A stretch of 64,000 bases of DNA from Mobilitalea torta (GTDB lineage Bacteria > Bacillota > Clostridia > Lachnospirales > Lachnospiraceae), in NCBI RefSeq assembly GCF_050433395.1, contig NZ_JBNPXH010000016.1, positions 62,001-126,000 of the forward strand. Direction: 5' to 3'. The notes below the pieces were generated by a model that was not told the DNA's origin, searched no databases, and worked only from the letters and a program-made list of their open reading frames with translations. Of this stretch, positions 17,211 to 25,862 are shown one piece after another (the stretch's first letter is position 1; every line of letters starts with the position of its first letter). The translations under genes were made by a program, and so were the position numbers.

Positions 17211-18256
17211 GACAGCATCGCCAGCCTTATGAGCTCTTCTATAATTTGCGGAAAGGTCATCCCGATTCCTTTGAGCATATTGGGGTAACGGCTGTGGGAG
17301 GTGAAGCCGGGGATCGTATTTACTTCATTAAAGACGATTTCCTTTCCGGGGGTCAGGAACATGTCCACCCTTGCCAGGCCCCGGCAGCCAAGAGTCCGGT
17401 AAATGGAAGCCGCCGTTTGCTTTACCCGATTGGCCGTGTCCTCGTCAATGCGGGCAGGCATGTGTATTTTCGAGGTTTTTAAGGTGTATTTCTCCGTGTA
17501 GTCAAAAAAGCCCTGCTCCAGCTCAATTTCATCAACCTGGCCGATGGTAAGCGTTTCATTGCCAAGGACCGCGCAGCCGACTTCAAAGCCCGCAACCGCC
17601 TCTTCGATAATCACCTTCCGGTCATGCCGGGAAGCGGTAAGAATTGCATCCCACAGCTCACTTTGTGCATTGACTTTGGTAATGCCAAAGGAAGAGCCGG
17701 AGTTGACCGGTTTCACGAAGAGAGGATATTGCAGGTCCGCAGTCATTTTATACAGTTCATTGGGAGAGACGGGAGCATCCAGTACAACCGACTCAGGAGT
17801 TTTGATCCCTGACAAGCGTATCAGCTTGTGCGCGATGTCCTTATCCATGCACAGGGCTGAGCTGAGGGTTCCGCATCCAATGCAGGGAATGCCCGCCATC
17901 TCCAGCAGGCCCTGTACCGTTCCATCCTCCCCGTTTCTGCCGTGTAATACGGGAAAGGCTGCGTCAATGGGAATTGCCGTTACCTTGCCGTCTTCTGTTA
18001 CAAGAATTCCATGGGCCTTGCGGTCCGGTGAAATAACCGCCGGAAGGCAGGAGGGATGTCTGCTCCAGCTATCCTCCTGTATCTGGCTGGTGCTGCCGCT
18101 GTATTTCAGCCATTCACCCTGGCGGGTGATGCCAAGGAGAATAACATGATATTTCTCCGGGTTAAGATTTTCGATCACGGAACAGGCTGACTGCAGGGAC
18201 ACCTCATATTCCGTAGACTGACCGCCGAACAGAACGGCTATTGTTGTTTGTTTCAT
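17207..18256 (-). CDS. vanG: D-alanine--D-serine ligase, VanG type
   Basis: 349 residues of the D-Ala-D-X ligase family (ATP-grasp). N-terminal VLFGGQSTEYEVSLQSA, HGRNGEDGTVQGLLE, VKPVNSGSSFGI, and the C-terminal metal-binding RVDMF and FNEVNTIPGFT are all present. The specificity loop reads EKYTLKTSKIHMPARI, the form typical of VanG/VanE D-Ser ligases, unlike D-Lac ligases. It makes D-Ala-D-Ser for a peptidoglycan precursor with reduced vancomycin affinity. It is the first gene of vanG-vanXY-vanT, preceded by a 161-bp gap containing a direct-repeat array (18372-18409). Confidence 0.92.
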   Translation of the reverse strand: MKQTTIAVLFGGQSTEYEVSLQSACSVIENLNPEKYHVILLGITRQGEWLKYSGSTSQIQEDSWSRHPSCLPAVISPDRKAHGILVTEDGKVTAIPIDAAFPVLHGRNGEDGTVQGLLEMAGIPCIGCGTLSSALCMDKDIAHKLIRLSGIKTPESVVLDAPVSPNELYKMTADLQYPLFVKPVNSGSSFGITKVNAQSELWDAILTASRHDRKVIIEEAVAGFEVGCAVLGNETLTIGQVDEIELEQGFFDYTEKYTLKTSKIHMPARIDEDTANRVKQTAASIYRTLGCRGLARVDMFLTPGKEIVFNEVNTIPGFTSHSRYPNMLKGIGMTFPQIIEELIRLAMLS

Positions 18257-18371
18257 AATATCAATCCTTTCATTCTGATTTTATTGAACATAAGAGCAGG
18301 CATCAAAAAACCTGTCCGGTTCCGGTATATGTAATATTACCAGAAGCGAACAGGCCATATTGGAATTTGCG

Positions 18372-18409
18372 CTTATTAAAATCTTAAGAAAGCCTTAGGG
18401 AACTCTTAG
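18372..18409 (-). promoter_or_regulatory. Probable VanR operator upstream of vanG
   Basis: Four direct copies of CTTA(T/A/G) start at 18372, 18383, 18394 and 18405, an exact 11-bp period: CTTAT, CTTAA, CTTAG, CTTAG. OmpR-family regulators bind direct repeats of about this spacing on one DNA face. The same array occurs upstream of vanR. It lies 116-153 bp before the vanG start; a weak TAATAT between the array and the gene could be the -10. Confidence 0.65.
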
Positions 18410-18417
18410 TTTGGGTG

Positions 18418-19542
18418 TCAGGCACCGTTTTTGGACACCGTTTTTGCAGCTTTGGGAAGAGTGACGGTAAAGGTTGTTCTGTCCTCCTCGCATTGCGCCG
18501 CGATGGTTCCGCCGTGGGCGGTCACAATCTCCTTTGCTATGGCAAGGCCGAGTCCCGCGCCTCCGGTTTGCGAGGAACGGGCCGAGTCCAGGCGAAAAAA
18601 GCGTTCAAAAATGGTTTCCAGCTTTTGCGGCGGAATCGGATCGCCGGTATTTGCGAATTGAATCACTGTATTTTCTGCATCTTCAAAGGCCGTGATATCG
18701 ATGACGCTTCCCTCGTAGCTGTATGCAACAGCATTTTTCAAAATATTATTAAACACCCGGGAGAGCTTATCCGCATCCCCCCATAGAATCAGACCCTCCG
18801 GCACATGAACGGCTGTCTGCTTGCTTTGGGGTGACAGCATGGGGTAGAATTCATCCGCTATTTGCCGGAGCATGAAGGAGAGATTAATCTTTCCCTTATT
18901 TACCAAAATAGAACTTAAATTGAAACGGGTTATTTCAAAGAATTCCTCGATAAGCTGTTCCAAACGGAAGGCCTTTTCCAGCGTGATGCCGGTATACTTG
19001 ATCCGCTGCTCCGCGGGCATATCCGGAGCCTCGTCCAAAAGGCTCAGATATCCGATTACGGAAGCAAGGGGAGTTCGGATATCATGGGCAAGATTCACAA
19101 CGAGGTCGTTTTTGCGCTGTTCGGCCTCTCTGGCATCCCGTTCATTTTGCAGGGCGATTCGTTTGATCTGATTCATTCGGTATTCAATTTCTCGAAGCTC
19201 CTCCGACAGCTGGATATCCTTCTCCTCCGGCTGTACCAGGGCCGCACTGGCATCCGCAATTTCCACAATGTAACCGACGGTTTTACTCCAATCAATATAG
19301 ACTATGATTGCCACAGTCAGGAACCAGACCAGGAGCAGTAAAAAGGTGAAATGACGCTCTATGGTCTTTAAAAAGTAATACAGAGGTGTCGGCTGCCAGA
19401 CAATACGGGAAGCAAGGTAATAGACCAGAACAACACCAATCACATACAATACGGTCACGAGGATAATCGTCATGATACATCGGAGGATTGTTTTTCGGAT
19501 AAATTTGGAATGAAACTGATTATTCTTCAATTCGGTAGCCAA
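18418..19542 (-). CDS. vanS: VanS-type sensor histidine kinase
   Basis: 374 residues. Two membrane helices (about residues 20-44 and 66-84) flank a short ~20-residue external loop, a small sensor typical of the VanSG group. A linker or HAMP-like helix follows, then HisKA with His153 in VNLAHDIRTPLAS, and HATPase with N, G1 and G2 boxes (NNILKNAVAYS, GAGLGLAIAKE). It phosphorylates VanR in response to wall stress. The TTG at 19542 overlaps the vanR stop by 23 bases; an in-frame TTG at 19530 is an alternative, and no ribosome site decides between them. The stop lies within a GTGTCAGGCACCG motif. Confidence 0.88.
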   Translation of the reverse strand: MATELKNNQFHSKFIRKTILRCIMTIILVTVLYVIGVVLVYYLASRIVWQPTPLYYFLKTIERHFTFLLLLVWFLTVAIIVYIDWSKTVGYIVEIADASAALVQPEEKDIQLSEELREIEYRMNQIKRIALQNERDAREAEQRKNDLVVNLAHDIRTPLASVIGYLSLLDEAPDMPAEQRIKYTGITLEKAFRLEQLIEEFFEITRFNLSSILVNKGKINLSFMLRQIADEFYPMLSPQSKQTAVHVPEGLILWGDADKLSRVFNNILKNAVAYSYEGSVIDITAFEDAENTVIQFANTGDPIPPQKLETIFERFFRLDSARSSQTGGAGLGLAIAKEIVTAHGGTIAAQCEEDRTTFTVTLPKAAKTVSKNGA

Positions 19543-20218
19543 CCCCCCATACCGTTTTTATATATTTCGGGTGTTCCGTACTGTCGTTCATCTTTTCCCT
19601 TAAATGACGGATATGAACCATGACGGTGTTGTTGCTGTTGGTAAAATACTTTTCTCCCCAGACCTCATGGAATAATTCTTCCGAACTGACCACACGCCCC
19701 CGATTCGAGGCCAGCACCCATAGGATGGAGAATTCCGTCGGAGTCAGAGGCAGCAGTCTCTCGTTCAAGGTACATTCGTGCTTGTCCTTATCCAGGATCA
19801 GGCCGGAAAATATAATAATATTTTCTTCCTGAGCCGGTTCGGCAGTATTGTATCTTGTGAATCTCCGTAACTGTGCCTTTACCCGTGCAACCATTTCAAG
19901 AGGCCGGAAGGGCTTTGTAATGTAATCATCCGCACCCAGGGTGAGCCCGGTGATCTTATCGATTTCCTCATCCTTCGCCGTCAGCATAATCACCGGAAAG
20001 TTATGCTTTTCCCTGAGCTGCTGGCAGATGGAAAAACCGCTGATATCAGGAAGCATGACATCCAGGATAGCCAGATCTATCGTCTCATGCTCGATACATT
20101 GCAAAGCATCCTGCCCGTTATAGAATTTCAGTACATTATAGTTTTCATTTTTCAAATATACGGCAATCAAATCCGCTATCGCTTTCTCGTCATCTACCAC
20201 TAAAATATTTATCGCCAT
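19520..20218 (-). CDS. vanR: VanR-type OmpR-family response regulator
   Basis: 232 residues. The receiver domain (~1-118) has Asp8-Asp9, phospho-acceptor Asp53 in LAILDVMLPD, Thr and Lys switch residues (MLTAKDEE, YITKPF). The OmpR winged helix (~135-232) contains the TPTEFSILWVLASNRGRVVSSEELF segment and a wing ending in WGVGYRIEE. The ATG at 20218 (MAINILVVDDEK) has GGAGC six bases upstream; an in-frame start at 20254 adds only a non-conserved 12-residue leader. It probably activates its own promoter and vanG through the 11-bp repeat arrays. It is co-transcribed with vanS. Confidence 0.9.
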   Translation of the reverse strand: MAINILVVDDEKAIADLIAVYLKNENYNVLKFYNGQDALQCIEHETIDLAILDVMLPDISGFSICQQLREKHNFPVIMLTAKDEEIDKITGLTLGADDYITKPFRPLEMVARVKAQLRRFTRYNTAEPAQEENIIIFSGLILDKDKHECTLNERLLPLTPTEFSILWVLASNRGRVVSSEELFHEVWGEKYFTNSNNTVMVHIRHLREKMNDSTEHPKYIKTVWGVGYRIEE

Positions 20219-20245
20219 CGTCTGCTCCGCTCCTTGTATTACGTA

Positions 20246-20294
20246 AAAACCCATAAAATCATATCAAATCATTAGAAATGATTCTATGGGTTTT
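20246..20294 (-). promoter_or_regulatory. Interrupted inverted repeat in the vanR leader
   Basis: AAAACCCATA (20246-20255) pairs with TATGGGTTTT (20285-20294), and ATCAT (20258-20262) with ATGAT (20278-20282). Read on the minus strand the stem ends in UUUUUAC, so it could terminate read-through from the upstream lipoprotein gene. It could also act as a leader structure or operator for vanR. Confidence 0.5.
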
Positions 20295-20296
20295 AC

Positions 20297-20323
20297 CTTA
20301 ACAAAACCTTAAGATTATCTTAA
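20297..20323 (-). promoter_or_regulatory. Probable VanR operator upstream of vanR
   Basis: Three direct CTTAA copies start at 20297, 20308 and 20319, again an exact 11-bp period, matching the array before vanG. The last two also form the palindrome CCTTAAGATTATCTTAAGG (20307-20325). The array overlaps the stop codon of the upstream lipoprotein gene and lies 79-105 bp before the vanR start. This fits autoregulation by VanR. Confidence 0.65.
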
Positions 20324-21966
20324 GGCTTGTTCCTGTTCTGATAATTCTCGTTCTGCCGGTCAATATATTCTTCCAGCCCCTGTTCGTACATGGTATTCAA
20401 GGTACTCTCCCACATACGGATGGGATCGCCGTTACCAATAATGCATTCGATGAAGGCTCCAAGAACCTGGGAGGAGTTAAAATAATCGGAGGGTTCCTTT
20501 GGGTAGAGGAGAAAGGCGTGGGGTCTGATAATCTGCGTTGTGTTTTCCTGGTACCAGAGAACGGATTTCCGTGCCAGCTTTACACAGGCTTCCCCATAGC
20601 GCTGATAATTCATTTCTGTATCTTCAAAGTCCTCCCAGCCGCCCCCCCAGGTGGCAATGTTTGCAAAAAGGGTGAGGGAAGGATATTTTCGTTCCAGAAA
20701 ATCCGAGGCTTTCTCATCGATATTCAACAGGTACTTATAATTCCCGTCTTCTGTTCTGGTATAGTCCACGCCCTCGATGCCGTAGAGGCATAGCCGCCTT
20801 CCCTGCTCTGAAAGCAGAAATTCAAAGAGGGCAAGGATGCGTTCCAGCTTGGCATCATCCGCGGCGGAAGAAATATAGGATTCCGACCAGAAGACACCGC
20901 TGGAATTACTGTAGCGTATCCCGTCGGGAGCGGGAAAGACGGGAAGCACATCGACACACTCTTCAAAAGGCTTGTCATTAAGCACATCCCATTGCTCCTT
21001 TACCTCCCGGAAGGCGGAAGGAGAGGATTTGTATTCCAGCGCGCCAAGCCGGCCGGCAGCAAAGTCCTCCATAACAGTAACGGGAGATTTGGTATAGAAC
21101 TCCGGATCCAGGCCTCCGGCGTCATACAGGCGCCGGTAAGAGGCGATGACCGTCTTAAAGTCCTCTGTCGTCCAGGTTGGAACGAAGCGCCCGTTCTCCT
21201 CTACCCAGGAGAAGATATTACATTTTGGCGCAATCCCCAGGATGACCCATTTTCCCAGGGCGGCTCTGGTATTAACATTATAGCCGATGGTATCATCAAT
21301 GCCGTTGCCGTCCGGGTCCTCCTTGGCAAAGGCGGCAGTCAGAGCCAGAAACTCTTCGAAATTCTCCGGGTCCTCCAGGCCCAGCTGATTCATCCAGTCT
21401 CTGCGTACCAGCAGGGCGGCATCGGTGGAAGTCAGAATCGGGGTGGTGAAGGAAACTCTGGGGATGGCATAGAATGCGCCGTCGGAATACCGGGTATAGG
21501 GAACCGCCTTCAGCAGTCCGTTCAGTAGGGGGTAGGAAGAGAGATCCTCCGGAAGTGCCCGGATGGAGCCGCTTTCGATCATATCCGTATAGGAGGCGGA
21601 GTCATCGGTATTGCTGGAAGAGATGGTGACGGTGGCAAACACATCCGGCAGGCTTCCCGTCGCGCTGAGGATCTGATAGCGTTCCTTATAGTTAGACCAT
21701 GTAACGGAAACCGGGTGAAGGGTGATATTAAACAACTCTTCCATATACTGGGTTACATCATCAGGCTGGGCTGCCTTCACCATGGCATCAATATTCCAAT
21801 AGCCTACGCTGATATCCAGGTGCTCGTCAAAGGAAAGCCCTTGAAGAGAATCCGGCAGTACGGAGCGGTCCGGTCCGGTCAGCTCCGCCGGGGACGCACA
21901 GGCCGGGAGAGTAAAGAAGAAACAGGCGAGAAGAGCGAATAGGGCATAGCGTTTTATATTTCTCAT
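20320..21966 (-). CDS. Extracellular solute-binding lipoprotein of the YesMN locus
   Basis: 548 residues. An N-terminal lipoprotein signal peptide ends in TLPAC (lipobox Cys23). The mature part is a family-1 type binding protein of the large LplA-like group: GSLPDVFATVTISS near the N-terminal lobe, DPDGNGIDDTIGYN calcium-loop-like segment at ~225-240, then the hinge and C-terminal lobe. It is the third gene of yesM-yesN-sbp and has no permeases beside it in its own operon; the divergent importer has its own binding protein. It may feed that importer or present ligand to the YesM sensor. AAGGAGG lies eight bases before the ATG. Confidence 0.85.
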   Translation of the reverse strand: MRNIKRYALFALLACFFFTLPACASPAELTGPDRSVLPDSLQGLSFDEHLDISVGYWNIDAMVKAAQPDDVTQYMEELFNITLHPVSVTWSNYKERYQILSATGSLPDVFATVTISSSNTDDSASYTDMIESGSIRALPEDLSSYPLLNGLLKAVPYTRYSDGAFYAIPRVSFTTPILTSTDAALLVRRDWMNQLGLEDPENFEEFLALTAAFAKEDPDGNGIDDTIGYNVNTRAALGKWVILGIAPKCNIFSWVEENGRFVPTWTTEDFKTVIASYRRLYDAGGLDPEFYTKSPVTVMEDFAAGRLGALEYKSSPSAFREVKEQWDVLNDKPFEECVDVLPVFPAPDGIRYSNSSGVFWSESYISSAADDAKLERILALFEFLLSEQGRRLCLYGIEGVDYTRTEDGNYKYLLNIDEKASDFLERKYPSLTLFANIATWGGGWEDFEDTEMNYQRYGEACVKLARKSVLWYQENTTQIIRPHAFLLYPKEPSDYFNSSQVLGAFIECIIGNGDPIRMWESTLNTMYEQGLEEYIDRQNENYQNRNKP

Positions 21967-22007
21967 AAATTGCCTCCTTAAATTGGGTCTGGAGATTGCG
22001 GCTCCGG

Positions 22008-22814
22008 TTATCCTGGCAGAGAATCAGCCGCTTCCGCATGCTCCATTTTTTTGCGGTATGCCGAGGGGGTACAGCCCATCACTCGTTTAAATACCTTGGC
22101 AAAATAGAAGTAGTCGCTGTAGCCCACCTGGGTGGCAATCAGAAATACCGTCTGATCCGTATGGGTCAGCAGCCAGACCGCGTGGTCAATGCGCAGGCTG
22201 GTGAGATAGCTGATGAAGGTAATTCCCATTTCCTGTTTGAAAATCTGGCTGGCATAGTTGGCATTGATGGAGCAATGATCGGCCAGATTCTGTATGGAGA
22301 TATCCTCCTGGTAATGAAGTTCGGTGTAATCGATCATCATTTGAACGGATTTATGGGAAGAGACCAGATGCTTTGGAGTAAAGGACTCTACAACCTTTGC
22401 GGGAGGAGCGGAGCGGCTGCCGCCCTCTGCTTCTGCCTGCTGCTCATTTAGAATATGGTAGGCCTTCAGCATGGCATCCATCAATTCGCTGTGGGAGAAA
22501 GGCTTTAAGCAATATCCGATGGCATTGTGGAACATGGCCTTCTGGGCATAGGCAAATTCGGCGTGACCGCTGATCATGATAAATAAGGTGCGAAGGCCTT
22601 CCGCATGGGCCGTCTGAAGGATATCCAGCCCGCCCATGCCCGGCAGGCGCACGTCCACGAAGGCAAGATCGGGCTGATGCTCCCGAATGTACTCCAGGCC
22701 GGACAGCCCGTCATAAAGCTCCGCCTTAATTTCAAAATATTCCTGATCCCGAATGGTGGCAATGAGGCTTTTTACCACCCATTTCTCATCATCAATAACA
22801 ATTACCTGATACAT
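22008..22814 (-). CDS. YesN-type response regulator with AraC DNA-binding domain
   Basis: 268 residues. The receiver domain (~1-120) has Asp8-Asp9 and phospho-acceptor Asp54 in LAFVDVRLPG. A linker (~125-170) leads to a C-terminal AraC/HTH_18 domain (~165-262): IQNLADHCSINANYASQIFKQEMG and VGYSDYFYFAKVFKRVMGCTPSAYRKK. The ATG at 22814 has AAAGGAG six bases upstream; in-frame starts toward 22883 overlap the sensor gene without a ribosome site. It is the partner of the adjacent YesM-like kinase and the probable activator of the carbohydrate import and degradation genes (shared motif at 24781 and 28952). Confidence 0.92.
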   Translation of the reverse strand: MYQVIVIDDEKWVVKSLIATIRDQEYFEIKAELYDGLSGLEYIREHQPDLAFVDVRLPGMGGLDILQTAHAEGLRTLFIMISGHAEFAYAQKAMFHNAIGYCLKPFSHSELMDAMLKAYHILNEQQAEAEGGSRSAPPAKVVESFTPKHLVSSHKSVQMMIDYTELHYQEDISIQNLADHCSINANYASQIFKQEMGITFISYLTSLRIDHAVWLLTHTDQTVFLIATQVGYSDYFYFAKVFKRVMGCTPSAYRKKMEHAEAADSLPG

Positions 22815-22839
22815 AAGCGCTCCTTTCTGTGTCATTGAC

Positions 22840-24654
22840 CTATTCGATCCGATAGGGAACCCGGATCTGAATATTCGTGCCAACTCCTTCTTCCGAATCG
22901 ATCAGGAGGGTGTAATCTGTTCCATAATATAGAACCATCCGGTTGTTGACATTCAGAATACCGATGCTGTCGCTCTTTGGAATATCCGGATTTTCCAGGG
23001 TATCCGGATCTGCATTGGCGGAATATTGCAGCGTATGCTGTGTGATGGCATTGCGCAGTTCCTCCAGCTTGTCCGCCGGCATACCGACCCCGGTATCAAA
23101 GATCCAGATTGCCAGATAGCCATAATCGGGATTGCGTCCGGCACCGATCCACAGCTCTCCCGGCTCCAGGCTTTTCTCCAGACCGTGTAAAATAGCATTC
23201 TCTACCAAGGGCTGGATAATCATCTTTGGAATCAGGCAGTCGTAGGAATTCTCCATGAACTCGTACCGTATGGTAAAGCGTCCGTTAAACCGTTCCTCCT
23301 GGATCATCAGATAGGAACGGACGATCTCCATCTCCTCCCGCAGGGTCACCATATCGCTGCCTTTGATGCTGTAGCGGAAGATCTGGGACAGGGCGCCGGT
23401 GACAGAGATAATCTTATCATTCATTCCCTCCGCGGCCATACCGCAGATCATGGTTAAGGTGTTATAGAGAAAATGCGGATTGATCTGACTGCGGAGCAGT
23501 GCAATCTCCGCTTTCCGGTTGCTGGCCTCCAGCTCATACATCCTGGTATAGGTATTGAAGATGGTGTAATTCAGATGTTCTGTCTGCACCAGCATATCAT
23601 TAAAGGCGGAAGAAATCTCATCGATCTCACTGGAGCCGATGCGGCCCTGGTGGATTCTGGCCCCTTCCTTCAGAACCTTCCGGTCACCGGCAGAGACGGT
23701 TTTCATAAAGTTGGTCAGCTGCTTCAAGGAGCGGATCAGGGGGCGGTAAAGCAGCAGCAGGAGCAGGATGGCGAAAGCAACCAGGGTGCTCATACTCAGA
23801 AGAAGTCTTCTGGAAATCTGCGATACCCGGCTCGTAACCTGCTTCCGATCAATCAGAACATACAGAGTGTGATTGATATCGGGAATGGAATAGGCGGTTA
23901 CCGCATATTCAGTGGAAGAATCTGCGAGTACCTTTATCCGGAAGAGCCCGCTGTCATCCCTGTTCTGCAACAGAGCTTCATAAAGCTCGGGAGCCCCGTA
24001 CATCAGCCGGTTATTCTCATCGGTGAAGACAATTCTCGGATTGTAATCATTATCCAGACTGCTCAGACTGTTGCTCAGCAGATTGTTAATATCAATGGCC
24101 AGAAACAGAATCCCAAGGTAACGGCTTTCTCCGGTACCAAGGGAATAAATAGGCATTGCCAGGATATGGCAGAAGGTTCTGTTAATGGTGGTAACTCCCA
24201 CGGAGCGGTAGGGAAACCTGGAGTCTGTCAGGGTTTTAGCAAACTCCTCATAATTTTGGGAGGAACCGCACAGGGCTGCAAAAATATCACTTTGCCCATA
24301 AACCGCAATATCAATAATGTAAGGATTCAGCAGGGCCGTACTGCTGAGCAGGTTTTCCAGCTGCTGATAGGATTCATAGGCGGCCCGGTTGCCGCGGCTC
24401 ATGAGATAGCTCTGGACAGCCGGGTTGTAGGCGACGCTGTAACAGATATTCTCATAGCTCTTATAGGATTCCCTGGTGGATTTGGCCAGCTGGGCAGAGT
24501 AGGATTCCAGACTCTTGTTCAGAATAGAGGTCTGGAGTCCGGCATAGCCGTAGGTATTATATGAAATAATGCCTGCGGTACAGATGGTAAATAGAATTAA
24601 TACCATGGTAAACTGGCGGGTCAGGGATAATAAAATGGTTTTCTTTCTTCTCAT
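22840..24654 (-). CDS. YesM-type sensor histidine kinase
   Basis: 604 residues. A membrane helix at ~14-33, a ~260-residue extracellular Cache-like sensor domain, a second helix at ~285-310, a HAMP domain (~312-365), the His_kinase domain with the active histidine in QINPHFLYNTL, and a HATPase_c domain with DTGVGMP and SIGILNVNNRM. This is the LytS/YesM architecture used by Firmicutes to sense sugars or loaded binding proteins. It is transcribed first in its operon, 25 bp before the regulator, and diverges from the importer genes. A possible promoter (TTGTAA-16-TATAAC) lies close to the start on the minus strand. Confidence 0.92.
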   Translation of the reverse strand: MRRKKTILLSLTRQFTMVLILFTICTAGIISYNTYGYAGLQTSILNKSLESYSAQLAKSTRESYKSYENICYSVAYNPAVQSYLMSRGNRAAYESYQQLENLLSSTALLNPYIIDIAVYGQSDIFAALCGSSQNYEEFAKTLTDSRFPYRSVGVTTINRTFCHILAMPIYSLGTGESRYLGILFLAIDINNLLSNSLSSLDNDYNPRIVFTDENNRLMYGAPELYEALLQNRDDSGLFRIKVLADSSTEYAVTAYSIPDINHTLYVLIDRKQVTSRVSQISRRLLLSMSTLVAFAILLLLLLYRPLIRSLKQLTNFMKTVSAGDRKVLKEGARIHQGRIGSSEIDEISSAFNDMLVQTEHLNYTIFNTYTRMYELEASNRKAEIALLRSQINPHFLYNTLTMICGMAAEGMNDKIISVTGALSQIFRYSIKGSDMVTLREEMEIVRSYLMIQEERFNGRFTIRYEFMENSYDCLIPKMIIQPLVENAILHGLEKSLEPGELWIGAGRNPDYGYLAIWIFDTGVGMPADKLEELRNAITQHTLQYSANADPDTLENPDIPKSDSIGILNVNNRMVLYYGTDYTLLIDSEEGVGTNIQIRVPYRIE

Positions 24655-24780
24655 GAATTTTCCTTATAATAGGGTGTTATACTTCCTAATGTATATTTTA
24701 CAATAGGTGATGCGGTATTGGCTATATAAAAATCTTTGAAAAATATAAGAAAATTACATAGTCGCCTTTCCGTCATAAAA

Positions 24781-24839
24781 AATATGCATAAATATTTTAT
24801 GTTTCGTCCATTCAAAATTTTTCCTCACAACAATATAAT
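24781..24839 (+). promoter_or_regulatory. Promoter and probable YesN operator of the importer operon
   Basis: -35 TTCAAA (24811-24816), 17-bp spacer, perfect -10 TATAAT (24834-24839). AATATGCATAA at 24781-24791 starts exactly 30 bp before the -35. The same motif at the same distance precedes the rhamnosidase promoter, and both -35 boxes are preceded by CCAT. A weak -35 with an upstream box is typical of an AraC-type activated promoter. Confidence 0.65.
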
Positions 24840-24892
24840 AAATTCATTGAGACAAAATAATCTGATGAACGAAGCTAAAAAGGAGAGTAAGC

Positions 24893-25849
24893 ATGGCAAA
24901 TAGATCTAAAACCGCTGCGGCAGCACCGGCCGCGATGAAAAGGACCTTCTGGAAGCAGCTGTGGAAACAGAAGACGCTGGTGCTGATGGCGCTGGTACCC
25001 GTCATCATGGTAATCATCTTCAGATATGTTCCGATGTACGGCATACTGATCGCATTTAAAAATTTTAAGGCTTCAAAGGGTGTATGGGGCAGCGATTGGT
25101 TAAATCCCTTGCTTAAGAACTTCATTACCTTCTTTAAAAATGTAAATAGTATGCAGATTATATGGAATACCTTCCGGGTTGGTGCGCTGGCCTTAGTATG
25201 TACCTTTCCCGCACCGATTATTTTTGCCCTTTTGCTGAATGAGATGAAGGGGGCGGCTTATAAGCGGGTGGTACAGAGTGTTTCCTACATCCCTCACTTT
25301 ATTTCCGTTGTGGTAGTGTGTTCCATGCTGAACGGATTTGGTTCTACCCGGGGCCTGTTTAATGATATCAGAGAGCTGTTTGGTATGGCAAGGGTGGATA
25401 TGAACAATGGAAGCCAGTATTTCCTGCTGCTGTATATCGGCTCGGCTATCTGGCAGGGCGTGGGTTCGGGAGCCATCATGTATCTGTCGGCTCTCTCCAA
25501 TGTGGATACAACCCTCTACGATGTTGCAAATATTGACGGTGCAAACCGCTGGCAGAAGGTCAAGAATATCGCCTGGCCCACCATACTGCCTACGACCACG
25601 GTATTGCTGATTATGAATGTGGGCAATGTGCTGAACAGTGATTATACCAAGATCCTGCTGATGCAGAACGATACCAACCGCAGCCAGCTGGAGGTAATCG
25701 GAACCTTTGTATATCAAAAGGGTATTATGGAAGGAAAATTCTCTTACGCCACGGCCGTGAATTTGTTTATCTCCATTATCTGCTTCGCGCTGGTATTCGG
25801 AGCCAACACCATAACCCGTAAGATTAATCCGGAAAACAGTCTGTGGTAA
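24893..25849 (+). CDS. ABC transporter permease, LplB/YtcP-partner type
   Basis: 318 residues with six predicted membrane helices. The N-terminus (KQLWKQKTLVLMALVPVIMVIIFRYVPMYGILIAFKNF) is typical of LplB-type sugar permeases. The EAA-like loop reads LSALSNVDTTLYDVANIDGANRWQKVKNIAWPTI, which docks to the shared MsmK-like ATPase; no ATPase gene is present in the locus, as usual for this family. First gene of permease-permease-binding protein. It imports an oligosaccharide, probably the substrate of the downstream glycosidases. AAAGGAGAG precedes the ATG. Confidence 0.92.
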   Translation: MANRSKTAAAAPAAMKRTFWKQLWKQKTLVLMALVPVIMVIIFRYVPMYGILIAFKNFKASKGVWGSDWLNPLLKNFITFFKNVNSMQIIWNTFRVGALALVCTFPAPIIFALLLNEMKGAAYKRVVQSVSYIPHFISVVVVCSMLNGFGSTRGLFNDIRELFGMARVDMNNGSQYFLLLYIGSAIWQGVGSGAIMYLSALSNVDTTLYDVANIDGANRWQKVKNIAWPTILPTTTVLLIMNVGNVLNSDYTKILLMQNDTNRSQLEVIGTFVYQKGIMEGKFSYATAVNLFISIICFALVFGANTITRKINPENSLW

Positions 25850-25862
25850 AGGAGGAGAAACA

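Noticed and set aside
18405..18440. GTGTCAGGCACCG element at the vanS stop as a mobile repeat
   Set aside because: Only a short motif with a partial CACCGTTTTTG duplication; no second full copy was found in the window.
23473..24564. 363-codon plus-strand frame opposite the YesM-type kinase
   Set aside because: Shadow frame; the minus-strand kinase has complete domain motifs and a ribosome site.
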